This document shows positions 1-5,910 of a stretch of 5,910 bases of DNA, in pieces (within the stretch, counting starts at the first letter, position 1; each line of letters opens with the position of its first letter). Made by a program: the position numbers and the translations under genes. Under the pieces are notes generated by a model, which did not search any database, was not told the origin of the DNA, and saw nothing but the letters and a program-made list of their open reading frames with translations. Origin of the DNA: Hyphomicrobiales bacterium (GTDB taxonomy: Bacteria; Pseudomonadota; Alphaproteobacteria; Rhizobiales; Beijerinckiaceae); contig OMIJ01000223.1 in assembly GCA_900299065.1 (NCBI GenBank), forward strand, positions 1 through 5,910. The letters run 5' to 3'.

Positions 1-1
1 G

Positions 2-21
2 AGTTTATAGCAGTTTATAAC
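2..21. repeat. Two tandem copies of a 10-bp AT-rich repeat
   Basis: AGTTTATAGC is followed directly by AGTTTATAAC, so two 10-bp units differ at one base. The unit length is close to one helical turn. It lies in the gene-free stretch 1-85 beyond the 3' end of the tRNA. No open frame, promoter or convincing terminator was found in that stretch. The function is unknown and chance is possible in AT-rich DNA. Confidence 0.4.
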
Positions 22-66
22 TTTTTAGAGGGAGTAAGAGGCGGTCCAAGATAGCGCCTATATGTC

Positions 67-85
67 TGATTTTATTTGATTTTGA

Positions 86-86
<1 letters not shown>
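67..86. repeat. Two tandem copies of a 10-bp T-rich repeat at the tRNA 3' end
   Basis: TGATTTTATT is followed directly by TGATTTTGAT, again with a 10-bp period. The second copy ends on the last base of the tRNA CCA. Read on the minus strand it gives the trailer of the tRNA precursor, and its TTTTGAT core is the complement of the precursor's 5' leader. No function beyond that can be assigned. Confidence 0.4.
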
Positions 87-161
<75 letters not shown>

Positions 162-163
162 AT

Positions 164-201
164 CAAAACAAACCGCCGGGTCCAACGACATGGTCCCGGC
201 G
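164..201 (-). terminator. Hairpin with T-rich tail between leuA and tRNA-Lys
   Basis: On the minus strand a 7-bp GC-rich stem (CGCCGGG with CCCGGCG, 174-180 and 195-201) is extended, after a single mismatch, by ACC-side pairs around a 6-base loop. It is followed by GGTTTGTTTTGATG. Stem plus T-rich tail is the form of an intrinsic terminator for leuA, whose stop codon is about 78 bp upstream. The tail is interrupted by one G and runs straight into the tRNA, so the hairpin also lies in the leader of any tRNA transcript that starts upstream of it. It could instead be a processing structure. Confidence 0.6.
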
Positions 202-208
202 CGTGTGT

Positions 209-237
209 CCTATAGCAATCCACCCCGGGGCTGTCCA
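209..237 (-). promoter_or_regulatory. Candidate sigma-70-type promoter for tRNA-Lys
   Basis: On the minus strand TGGACA (232-237; five of six matches to TTGACA) is separated by exactly 17 bp from TATAGG (209-214). The spacer contains the palindrome CCCCGGGG. The expected start would be the G at about 202, so the transcript would enter the hairpin at 174-201 almost at once. The site lies inside the 117-bp gap between leuA and the tRNA. It is a good match by eye but has not been scored against an alphaproteobacterial model. Confidence 0.45.
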
Positions 238-278
238 GCCTTGTATGTGGATATCCCCTTGCTTGCTGTCAGAGTGCC

Positions 279-1874
279 TCAGGGCTTGAGGCGCGCGGTC
301 ACAGGGGTTGTGGCGGCTTGATGGCGCTTGTCCATCAGCTTGTTCAGTGCCGCCACATAGGCTCGTGCCGAGGCCACCAAAGTATCTGGATCTGCCCCTT
401 TGGCGGTGACGGAGCGGCCATCCTCTGTCAGGCGGATCGAGACTTCGGCCTGGGCATCCGTGCCTTCTGTGACGGCATGGACCTGATAGAGCTCCAGCAT
501 GGCCTTGTGTGGCACCAAAGCGTGTATCGCATTGAAAATGGCATCCACAGGGCCATTGCCAATGCTTTGTTGTGTGGTGTGATGGCCGTCAATATCGAGG
601 GTCAGAGTGGCGGTTTGTGGGCCCATCGTGCCGGCGATCACGGTCAGAGCCTGCACTTTGATGCGCTCGCCTGCATGGCCGATCTGGTCATCCACCAGGG
701 CTTCAATGTCATCGTCATAGACAATCTTTTTGCGGTCGGCCAAAGCCTTGAAGCGATTGAATGCATCTTCCAGCGCATTCTCGCCCAATTCATAACCCAT
801 TTCCTTGAGTTTGGTGCGAAAGGCATTGCGGCCCGAATGCTTGCCCATCACTAGCGAGGTCTTGGATACGCCGACGCTCTCTGGCGTCATGATTTCATAA
901 GTCTGGGCATTTTTCAGCATGCCGTCCTGATGAATGCCGCTTTCATGGGCAAAGGCATTACGTCCGACAATGGCCTTATTATATTGCACCGGAAATGAGG
1001 TGACCGCCGAGACGAGTTTGGAGGCGCGCGTCAACATGCGCGGATCAATCTCATTGTGATAGGGTAGAACATCGGCTCTGGTGCGGATCGCCATCACCAC
1101 TTCTTCCAACGCTGCATTGCCGGCGCGCTCGCCAATGCCATTGATTGTGCATTCAATCTGGCGTGCGCCACCTCGCAGGCCTGCCAATGTATTGGCTACG
1201 GCCATGCCCAGATCATTGTGGCAATGGACAGAGAAGATCGCCTTGTCAGAATTGGGCACGCGTTCGCGCACAGTGCGAAAGAGCGCCTCATATTCATCAG
1301 GCACGGCATAGCCCACAGTATCGGGAATATTAATTGTGGTTGCGCCAGCGCGAATGGCAGCTTCTACGCAGCGACACAGAAAATCCAATTCTGTGCGTGT
1401 GCCATCCTCAGCCGACCATTCCACATCAGGCACATGATTGCGCGCGCGTTCCACTTGCTGGGTGACGAGCGCCAAAACTTCCTCAGCGGTTTTTTGCAAC
1501 TTGTATTTCATATGGACCGGCGAGGTCGAAATGAAGGTATGAATGCGGGGCTTGACGGCATGGCGCAAAGCTTCGGCGCAGCGGTCAATGTCTTTAAAAC
1601 CGGCTCTGGCGAGGCCAGCAACACTGGCGCGCTTGACGCGTTTAGCAATCGCCGCGACGGCCTCAAAGTCACCTTCAGAGGCAATGGGGAAGCCGGCTTC
1701 GATAATATCAACGCCCAAGGCATCGAGCATATCGGCGACTTCCAGCTTTTCTTCAAAGGTCATTGTCGCGCCGGGGGATTGCTCGCCATCACGCAATGTG
1801 GTGTCGAAAATCAGGACGCGATCCTTGTTGGAGGCATCGGCGGGTGGAACAGGGTTTTGAATAGGCTGAGTCAT
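279..1874 (-). CDS. leuA: 2-isopropylmalate synthase (LeuA)
   Basis: Cytosolic enzyme that condenses acetyl-CoA with 2-oxoisovalerate to 2-isopropylmalate, the committed step of leucine synthesis. It has 531 residues, normal for the long bacterial LeuA. The DRE-TIM metallolyase barrel shows LRDGEQ (residues 27-32), the metal-binding HCH (217-219) within [16 protein letters not shown] (246-254), HESGIHQDG (310-318) and GKHSGR (344-349). The C-terminal third is the leucine-binding regulatory domain with GNGPVDA (439-445), so feedback inhibition by leucine is expected. I place the start at 1874 because GAGGA lies four bases upstream and the protein then begins MTQPIQNP. An in-frame ATG at 1967 would add 31 residues that look like untranslated leader and would start inside a hairpin. 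A leucine-rich leader ORF upstream suggests control by leucine supply. Intact, with no frameshift seen. Confidence 0.97.
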   Translation of the reverse strand: MTQPIQNPVPPADASNKDRVLIFDTTLRDGEQSPGATMTFEEKLEVADMLDALGVDIIEAGFPIASEGDFEAVAAIAKRVKRASVAGLARAGFKDIDRCAEALRHAVKPRIHTFISTSPVHMKYKLQKTAEEVLALVTQQVERARNHVPDVEWSAEDGTRTELDFLCRCVEAAIRAGATTINIPDTVGYAVPDEYEALFRTVRERVPNSDKAIFSVHCHNDLGMAVANTLAGLRGGARQIECTINGIGERAGNAALEEVVMAIRTRADVLPYHNEIDPRMLTRASKLVSAVTSFPVQYNKAIVGRNAFAHESGIHQDGMLKNAQTYEIMTPESVGVSKTSLVMGKHSGRNAFRTKLKEMGYELGENALEDAFNRFKALADRKKIVYDDDIEALVDDQIGHAGERIKVQALTVIAGTMGPQTATLTLDIDGHHTTQQSIGNGPVDAIFNAIHALVPHKAMLELYQVHAVTEGTDAQAEVSIRLTEDGRSVTAKGADPDTLVASARAYVAALNKLMDKRHQAATTPVTARLKP

Positions 1875-1878
1875 AAGG

Positions 1879-1883
1879 TCCTC
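1879..1883 (-). promoter_or_regulatory. Ribosome binding site of leuA
   Basis: GAGGA on the minus strand, four bases before the ATG at 1874. It decides the start of leuA over the in-frame ATG at 1967, which has no such site. The bases GGACCTT next to it can pair imperfectly with AAGTCC about 30 bases upstream (one bulge), so the site could be occluded by structure. Confidence 0.7.
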
Positions 1884-1948
1884 GAATGAATGGCCCGGCA
1901 GCAGACTGGACTTGGGCTGGGGCAGAAAGCTTTGAAGATGTTTGCTAT

Positions 1949-1988
1949 CCCCTGAGTGCCCAGGCATGGCCCGGACGGCGCTCAGGGG
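1949..1988 (-). promoter_or_regulatory. leuA leader inverted repeat (attenuator-like hairpin)
   Basis: On the minus strand CCCCTGAG (1981-1988) is repeated inverted as CTCAGGGG (1949-1956), a perfect 8-bp stem. Nested inside is a second stem, CCGGGC with GCCTGG (1960-1974), with one G-U pair and a CAT loop. The first arm contains the TGA stop codon of the leucine-rich leader ORF, so a ribosome finishing that ORF would cover it. This is the placement expected of a translation-coupled regulatory hairpin. No run of T follows the stem (ATAGCAAACATC comes next), so it is not a standard intrinsic terminator. The regulatory role is inference. Confidence 0.55.
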
Positions 1989-2131
1989 CGAATAAGCAGA
2001 AGCAGCTTGGAAAGCTCTGTGGTGAGGTCTTGCGTGAGCACTGCGCCAGATATGTTTGCGCCAAAGCCGAGCATCAGGCGTGGCTTGTGGCCCGTCTGCG
2101 TTTCAATCGGCAATGTGGCGGAATGGGCCAC
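1982..2131 (-). CDS. Leucine-rich leader peptide upstream of leuA
   Basis: A 49-codon frame starting with GTG at 2131, preceded by AGAGGA with a four-base spacer, the same spacing as the leuA ribosome binding site. It ends 107 bp before the leuA ATG. Ten of 49 residues are leucine. The end reads SKLLLLIRP then stop, with four consecutive leucine codons (CTG CTT CTG CTT) three codons before the TGA. The stop lies within the arm of an 8-bp inverted repeat. A shorter version from the in-frame ATG at 2074 (30 residues) is possible but lacks a clear ribosome binding site. A run of codons for the pathway's own product just before a hairpin and a biosynthetic gene is the hallmark of leader peptides that sense charged tRNA, as known for enteric leuL. 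I do not recognise this peptide, and the regulatory role is inferred. The peptide itself probably has no function. Confidence 0.65.
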   Translation of the reverse strand: MAHSATLPIETQTGHKPRLMLGFGANISGAVLTQDLTTELSKLLLLIRP

Positions 2132-2171
2132 GCAATCCTCTAATCTGGAGTCCTGAGGGACAATAAAAGCA

Positions 2172-2200
2172 ATTTACATGATCCGAGGCCTTGCTGTCCA
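2172..2200 (-). promoter_or_regulatory. Candidate promoter for the leuA leader
   Basis: On the minus strand TGGACA (2195-2200), the same -35 sequence as in the tRNA-Lys promoter candidate, is followed after 17 bp by GTAAAT (2172-2177), a weak -10 (three of six matches). Initiation would fall near 2165, about 35 bases before the leader GTG. The palindrome CAGCGCTG (2199-2206) overlaps the upstream edge of the -35 and could be a binding site. The weak -10 keeps confidence low. Confidence 0.3.
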
Positions 2201-2216
2201 GCGCTGAGAGGAATTT

Positions 2217-2543
2217 TCAAGGTTTGGCTTTGTACACATTGCACATTGGCGGCCCGGGCAGGCAGGCAATGCCGGGCAGGGAGCATTGAGGGGCTGAGCC
2301 CTCTTTGCGGCTGCAAATTTGGCATTGATTGGTCCATTCCAGACAATTTGGATTGCTCTCGCCCCATTTTTCCAATGGCAGGGCGAGTTCGGGAGCCTCC
2401 TTATCCGTTTCTTCTAATTGGGGGGAGGTGAGGGCAGGTGATGCAGGCGATTGGGGCGCGGATGTCTGCGCAAGACTGATCGAGGCCAGCGCCAGAAGTG
2501 CAAGGGGGAGCAAAAATCGGATCATTCTGCTTTTTAGCGCCAT
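2217..2543 (-). CDS. Small secreted six-cysteine protein of unknown function
   Basis: A 108-residue protein. Residues 7-25 (MIRFLLPLALLALASISLA) form a typical Sec signal peptide with a likely signal-peptidase I cut after A25; there is no lipobox cysteine, so it is probably not a lipoprotein. Residues 27-58 are rich in Pro, Ser, Ala and Glu and look like a flexible linker. The last 42 residues hold six cysteines spaced C-x6-C-x2-C-x9-C-x6-C-x6-C (67, 74, 77, 87, 94, 101) with W70 and GIAC near 91-94. An even cysteine number in an exported protein suggests three disulfides in the periplasm; metal binding is an alternative. Neither possible start (ATG 2543 or ATG 2525, 102 residues) has a good ribosome binding site, and the second gives the more standard signal peptide. 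It is divergent from prmA. The style recalls small conserved proteobacterial proteins, but I cannot name a family. Confidence 0.75.
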   Translation of the reverse strand: MALKSRMIRFLLPLALLALASISLAQTSAPQSPASPALTSPQLEETDKEAPELALPLEKWGESNPNCLEWTNQCQICSRKEGSAPQCSLPGIACLPGPPMCNVYKAKP

Positions 2544-2614
2544 TGATGGCTGAAACCAATCAGGTCTTTCAATTTGGCACTATGCCTGGCGTGACACAGG
2601 CGCTGGCGCATGTT

Positions 2615-2619
2615 AGAGG
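2615..2619 (+). promoter_or_regulatory. Ribosome binding site deciding the prmA start
   Basis: AGAGG ends five bases before the ATG at 2625 and therefore favours that start. It lies inside the coding sequence if the in-frame ATG at 2610 is used instead; that upstream ATG has only an AGG nine bases before it. Confidence 0.55.
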
Positions 2620-2624
2620 CGCTT

Positions 2625-3566
2625 ATGCTTGAAGGCCTGCCCCCCAATAACGCCGCCCATATGATGCGTCTCATCTGCGATGAAACAAGTGCGCGTCTGA
2701 TTGCGGATATCATCATCGAAACTTTTGATCCGGCTGAGGCGGCGGCTTCGGCTTTTGAGCTTGAGCCTAATACCAAGGACTGGACCAGCAAGGATTGGAT
2801 CGTCGAAGTTTATTTTGGCGATGCGCCGGATGAGGATTGGGTGCGCGAGCTTGTCGCCAATAGCGCGGGCGCCGATGTTGCGGCCAAACTGGAATTTACC
2901 CGCATTGCCGAGCAGGACTGGATTGCATCGGCATTGGAGGGGCTTGCGCCAGTGCGTGCCGGGCGTTTTCTGGTGCATGGCTCGCATGATCGCGGCAAGG
3001 TCAAGGCCAATGATCTGGCGCTGGAGATTGAAGCAGCACTTGCCTTTGGCACGGGCCATCATGGCACGACACGCGGCTGTTTGTTGATGCTCGATTTTAT
3101 ATTAAAGCAAAGGCGTCCTCGCTCCGTGCTGGATGTGGGCACTGGCACAGGCGTGCTGGCGCTGGCGGCGGCGAGTGCTTTGCATCAAACCATTTATGCG
3201 GGCGATATAGATCCCATAGCGGTGGAAGCGGCGCGGGCCAATGCGGTGCTGAATCATCTCACGCCCTATGTGCTGCCGGTTGTGGCGCGTGGCATTGAGC
3301 ATGGCGCGCTGCGCTCAGGCGCGCCCTATGATTTGATCTTTGCCAATATTCTGGCCAAGCCCTTGCGCTTGCTGGCCCCCTCGATTGCACGTGTGGCGAG
3401 CTTTGATGCGGATATTGTGCTCTCGGGTCTACTGGCGCGCGATGTACCGGGCGTTTTATCGGCCTATGCGGCACAGGGTCTTACCCTTTCGCGGCGCATT
3501 GATCTGGAAGGCTGGGCTACTTTGCTGATGCGTCGGGGCGGGGCGGCTGCGCGCCCGCTTTATTGA
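2625..3566 (+). CDS. prmA: Ribosomal protein L11 methyltransferase (PrmA)
   Basis: A cytosolic S-adenosylmethionine-dependent enzyme that trimethylates amino groups of ribosomal protein L11. With the start at 2625 it has 313 residues. The first 100 or so form the substrate-recognition region, beginning MRLICDETSARL at 14. The class I methyltransferase domain carries the family motif AFGTGHHGTT (140-149), the cofactor-binding VLDVGTGTGVLALAAA (168-183), the acidic GDIDP (193-197) and the active-site loop FANILAKPL (239-247), followed by LSGLL. All expected motifs are present. The alternative ATG at 2610 adds five residues. The gene is divergent from the small secreted protein and is followed after 72 bp by the aminopeptidase gene on the same strand, so co-transcription is possible. 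No obvious terminator lies between them. Confidence 0.95.
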   Translation: MLEGLPPNNAAHMMRLICDETSARLIADIIIETFDPAEAAASAFELEPNTKDWTSKDWIVEVYFGDAPDEDWVRELVANSAGADVAAKLEFTRIAEQDWIASALEGLAPVRAGRFLVHGSHDRGKVKANDLALEIEAALAFGTGHHGTTRGCLLMLDFILKQRRPRSVLDVGTGTGVLALAAASALHQTIYAGDIDPIAVEAARANAVLNHLTPYVLPVVARGIEHGALRSGAPYDLIFANILAKPLRLLAPSIARVASFDADIVLSGLLARDVPGVLSAYAAQGLTLSRRIDLEGWATLLMRRGGAAARPLY

Positions 3567-3604
3567 GCCTCGCACATTAGATTGAACCTTAAATTTTAGG
3601 GCGT

Positions 3605-3633
3605 TTGCATCGCTCTGATTGTCAGATTATTCT
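3605..3633 (+). promoter_or_regulatory. Candidate promoter immediately before the aminopeptidase start
   Basis: TTGCAT (3605-3610), 17 bp, then TATTCT (3628-3633; four of six matches to TATAAT). The -10 ends five bases before the ATG at 3639, so initiation would fall on or next to the A of the start codon. There is no ribosome binding site ahead of that ATG, which fits a leaderless transcript. The -35 is weak (three of six). A near-palindrome, CCTTAAATTTTAGG, lies just upstream at 3587-3600. Confidence 0.3.
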
Positions 3634-3638
3634 GGCTT

Positions 3639-5456
3639 ATGTTCGAAAGCCTGTTCCAATCTTTCACCGAAACTGCCGATCCTTCCAAAGGGGCTGAGCG
3701 TGTGCGTCAGTTGCGCGCGCATTTAGTCCAGCAAAATTTGGATGGCTTCATCATACCGCGTGCGGATGAACATCAGAATGAATATGTGCCCGCCTGTGCC
3801 GAGCGTTTGGCCTGGCTCACTGGATTTACCGGTTCTGCTGGTCTTGCCATTGTGCTGAAAGATAAAGCCGCCGTCTTTGTCGATGGGCGCTATACGCTGC
3901 AAGTGTGCGATCAGGTTGATACAAAGGTCTTTGCACCGATTGCTTTGGCGGAATGTTCTCCCGAGCAATGGATCACGCACAATCTCAATTCTGGCGCGCG
4001 GCTTGGTTATGATCCCTGGTTGACCACTCAGGCGCAGATGAAGCGCTTTGACGGGGCTGTGACGAAGGCCGATGGCGTTCTGGTCGCAGTATCGCAAAAC
4101 CTCATCGATGCAATCTGGCAGGATAGGCCTCTTCGGCCCATGGGAGCTATACAGCTTTATCCGAAAAAATTCGCTGGTCTTGATGCTGCAACAAAGCTCA
4201 AGCGTATTGCCAAATCCTTATCCGGACTTGATGGATTATTAATCTCTGATCCCCATGCCATGGCTTGGGCTTTTAATATTCGTGGCAATGATGTGCCCCA
4301 TACACCCCTGCCTTTGGGTTTTGCGATCATCCATAAGGATGGCTCAGCTCGACTCTATATGGATGAGGCGAAGCTTACGGTAAATGTACGCAAGGGTCTG
4401 GCGCATTTGGCGCATATTGCTACGCCCGATGATCTGATCGGTGATCTGGAGGCTTTGGGCCGCGCCAAATGCAAGATCAGATTTGACGCTGTCAGCGCGC
4501 CAGTGCGTCTCATTCAATTGCTCAGCGATGCAGGCGGGCAGGCGGATGTTGGCGCTGATCCCATTGCGCTGATGAAAGCCAAAAAATCTGCTGCAGAATT
4601 GGCCGGAGCCAGAGCTGCCCATATCCGCGATGGCGCGGCTATGGTGAATTTTCTGGCTTGGTTTGATGAGGCTGTGCAATCTCATGCCCTGACTGAGATT
4701 GATGCTGTCAAGGCGTTGGAGACATATCGGCGCAACACTGGTCTGCTACGCGAGATTTCTTTTCCGACAATTTCGGGTGCAGGCGCACATGGCGCGATTG
4801 TGCATTATCGTGTGACGCAGGCGAGCAATAGCAAGATTGGCAAAGGTCTTTTCCTGCTGGATTCAGGCGCGCAATATGAAGATGGCACAACGGATATTAC
4901 GCGCACGCTTTGCGTGGGTAAGCCCAGTGTTGAAATGAAAGATCGCTTCACGCGCGTGCTCAAGGGTCATATTGCCATTGCTAGAGCTGTCTTTCCCAAA
5001 GGCACGAGCGGCACACAATTGGATTCCTTTGCACGCGCGGCCTTATGGCAGGCGGGTCTTGATTATGATCATGGCACGGGACATGGCGTTGGTGCTTTTC
5101 TCTCTGTGCATGAGGGGCCGCAGCGTATTTCCAAAGTTGCTTCGGTCGCGCTGGAGCCGGGTATGATTTTGTCTAATGAGCCTGGATATTACAAGACTGG
5201 CGCTTATGGCATTCGGATTGAAAATCTCATTGCCGTTGAACCGCGCACAATTGCTGGCGCTGAGCGCGATATGCTTGGCTTTGAAACTTTGACTTTAGCG
5301 CCAATTGATCTGCGACTGATTGATCAACGTTTGTTAAGCACTGAAGAGATAGTCTGGCTCAATGCTTATCATAAGCGCGTGCGTCAAACTTTGCTGCCTC
5401 TCATCGAAACAGAAAAAAGACATTGGCTGCGACAGGCGACTCGGCCTCTGGTCTGA
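3639..5456 (+). CDS. Xaa-Pro aminopeptidase (aminopeptidase P, M24B family)
   Basis: A cytosolic metallopeptidase that removes the N-terminal residue from peptides with proline in second position. At 605 residues it has the long three-domain form seen in eukaryotic XPNPEP1 rather than the roughly 440-residue E. coli PepP, so I give no symbol. Residues 20-155 and about 160-320 are two creatinase-type N-terminal domains (FIIPRADEHQNEY and LTGFTGSAG in the first). The catalytic domain at about 325-540 has all five metal ligands: D408 (LLDSGAQY), D419 (DGTTDITRT), H482 (HGTGHGVG), E514 (NEPGYY) and E528 (GIRIEN). The proton-shuttle histidines H389, H478 and H491 (HEGP) are also present. A C-terminal domain follows from GFETLTLAPID (547) to the end. 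No signal peptide. The start lacks a ribosome binding site but matches the family N-terminus. The last 56 bp overlap a convergent gene. Two manganese or zinc ions are expected from the family. Confidence 0.95.
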   Translation: MFESLFQSFTETADPSKGAERVRQLRAHLVQQNLDGFIIPRADEHQNEYVPACAERLAWLTGFTGSAGLAIVLKDKAAVFVDGRYTLQVCDQVDTKVFAPIALAECSPEQWITHNLNSGARLGYDPWLTTQAQMKRFDGAVTKADGVLVAVSQNLIDAIWQDRPLRPMGAIQLYPKKFAGLDAATKLKRIAKSLSGLDGLLISDPHAMAWAFNIRGNDVPHTPLPLGFAIIHKDGSARLYMDEAKLTVNVRKGLAHLAHIATPDDLIGDLEALGRAKCKIRFDAVSAPVRLIQLLSDAGGQADVGADPIALMKAKKSAAELAGARAAHIRDGAAMVNFLAWFDEAVQSHALTEIDAVKALETYRRNTGLLREISFPTISGAGAHGAIVHYRVTQASNSKIGKGLFLLDSGAQYEDGTTDITRTLCVGKPSVEMKDRFTRVLKGHIAIARAVFPKGTSGTQLDSFARAALWQAGLDYDHGTGHGVGAFLSVHEGPQRISKVASVALEPGMILSNEPGYYKTGAYGIRIENLIAVEPRTIAGAERDMLGFETLTLAPIDLRLIDQRLLSTEEIVWLNAYHKRVRQTLLPLIETEKRHWLRQATRPLV

Positions 5457-5910
5457 TCTTCTTTTGCTGCGCAATTGGTTTTCTGGTTTGTGCAGTCGTA
5501 GTAGCTGAAACGCTATTATTTGCTGGCGCATTAATAGCAGTTTGAACATTCATGCTTTGAGATGGCCGAACGGCCTCAAGGCGTGGTTTGATTTCATTGC
5601 GCGCTTGTGGCGGGCTGATATTTTGTTGCACCGTTTTTGTTTTCTGCTGCGCCGAGATCGTAATGGTGCGCATATTGCTGGCGGTTTCAAGGTTCTCGGG
5701 TGCAGACTGAAAGCCGCTCGCTTTTTGCAAGAGCTGTAAATCCTTACGATTACGATAAGTGGACAGATGCAGGGGGCGGAATTGCAAGGGACTGCGGTCT
5801 TTCCAGCTCTTTCCTTCAAAGACCTCCAATCCAGTATCGGTGACAACAATGTCGCCATAACGCAAAGTGGGATCCATCAAAAAGGCCTGTTTGCGGCCAC
5901 TATCTTGCGA
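5401..5910 (-). CDS. Conserved-looking protein of unknown function, 5' end beyond the window
   Basis: The frame is open from the right edge (5910) to a TGA at 5401, so 169 residues are visible and the true start probably lies outside. The visible N-terminal part reads SQDSGRKQAF then, just after TTG/ATG codons, DPTLRYGDIVVTDTGLEVFEG (about residues 13-33). This is a motif style I associate with alphaproteobacterial proteins of unknown function, not a named family. The rest is rich in Gln, Thr, Ala, Asn and Ser with little hydrophobic content (for example INAPANNSVSATTTAQT), suggesting a disordered tail, and it ends NVFFLFR. Starting at 5880 (TTG) or 5877 (ATG) is possible, but the upstream continuation looks like protein in the same style. 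It is convergent with the aminopeptidase gene and overlaps it by 56 bp. An N-terminal signal peptide, common in such proteins, would be outside the window. Confidence 0.65.
   Translation of the reverse strand, partial: SQDSGRKQAFLMDPTLRYGDIVVTDTGLEVFEGKSWKDRSPLQFRPLHLSTYRNRKDLQLLQKASGFQSAPENLETASNMRTITISAQQKTKTVQQNISPPQARNEIKPRLEAVRPSQSMNVQTAINAPANNSVSATTTAQTRKPIAQQKKIRPEAESPVAANVFFLFR

Noticed and set aside
318..854. 178-codon plus-strand frame
   Set aside because: Lies wholly antisense to leuA, whose protein has every family motif. The translation has no recognisable domain.
1218..1889. 223-codon plus-strand frame antisense to the start of leuA
   Set aside because: Shadow of the conserved LeuA barrel on the other strand; no ribosome binding site and no recognisable protein.
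1875..1967. N-terminal extension of LeuA from the ATG at 1967
   Set aside because: No ribosome binding site, the start lies in a hairpin, and the 31 added residues look like translated leader. The ATG at 1874 has GAGGA four bases upstream.
1886..2143. 85-codon plus-strand frame over the leuA leader
   Set aside because: Antisense to the leader peptide and its hairpin, without a ribosome binding site or recognisable content.
2574..2591. Sigma-54-like TTGGCAC...GGC upstream of prmA
   Set aside because: The spacing from GG to the downstream GC element is off by one and the TTGC box is absent. A housekeeping gene gives no reason to expect sigma-54.
2613..3062. 149-codon minus-strand frame inside prmA
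   Set aside because: Antisense shadow of PrmA, which carries all its methyltransferase motifs.

Overview
The window looks like chromosomal DNA of an alphaproteobacterium, probably Hyphomicrobiales (Rhizobiales) or a relative. The evidence is the AFGTGHHGTT form of the PrmA motif, the long three-domain aminopeptidase P, the LeuA sequence style and the moderately GC-rich codon use. This placement is inference from sequence style; no search was run. It is mainly a housekeeping region. I see no CRISPR array, insertion sequence, phage gene or defence system.

Layout from left to right. Positions 1-85 hold no gene, only two short AT-rich tandem repeats. Then comes a minus-strand tRNA-Lys(CTT) with encoded CCA (86-161). 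A strong hairpin with a T-rich tail (164-201) and a promoter-like -35/-10 pair (209-237) lie between it and leuA. The leuA gene (2-isopropylmalate synthase, 279-1874, minus) follows. It is preceded by an unlisted small reading frame (1982-2131, minus) that ends in Ser-Lys-Leu-Leu-Leu-Leu-Ile-Arg-Pro and overlaps one arm of an 8-bp inverted repeat. This looks like a leucine-sensing leader peptide. Upstream again, on the same strand, is a small secreted six-cysteine protein of unknown function (2217-2543).

On the plus strand, divergent from these, prmA (ribosomal protein L11 methyltransferase, 2625-3566) is followed 72 bp later by an Xaa-Pro aminopeptidase of about 600 residues (3639-5456). A convergent minus-strand gene of unknown function enters from the right edge. 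It is truncated at its 5' end by the window, and its 3' end overlaps the aminopeptidase gene by 56 bp.

How the genes work together. LeuA commits carbon to leucine synthesis, and the upstream leader peptide most likely couples its expression to the supply of charged tRNA-Leu. PrmA and the aminopeptidase act in ribosome modification and peptide turnover; they are neighbours without an obvious shared pathway. The most rewarding item is the leuA leader: a Leu-rich small ORF plus an inverted repeat, but with no T-run after the hairpin, so it does not look like a textbook enteric attenuator. The tRNA-Lys control region is also unusual, because its best promoter would place a terminator-like hairpin at about +2 of the transcript.
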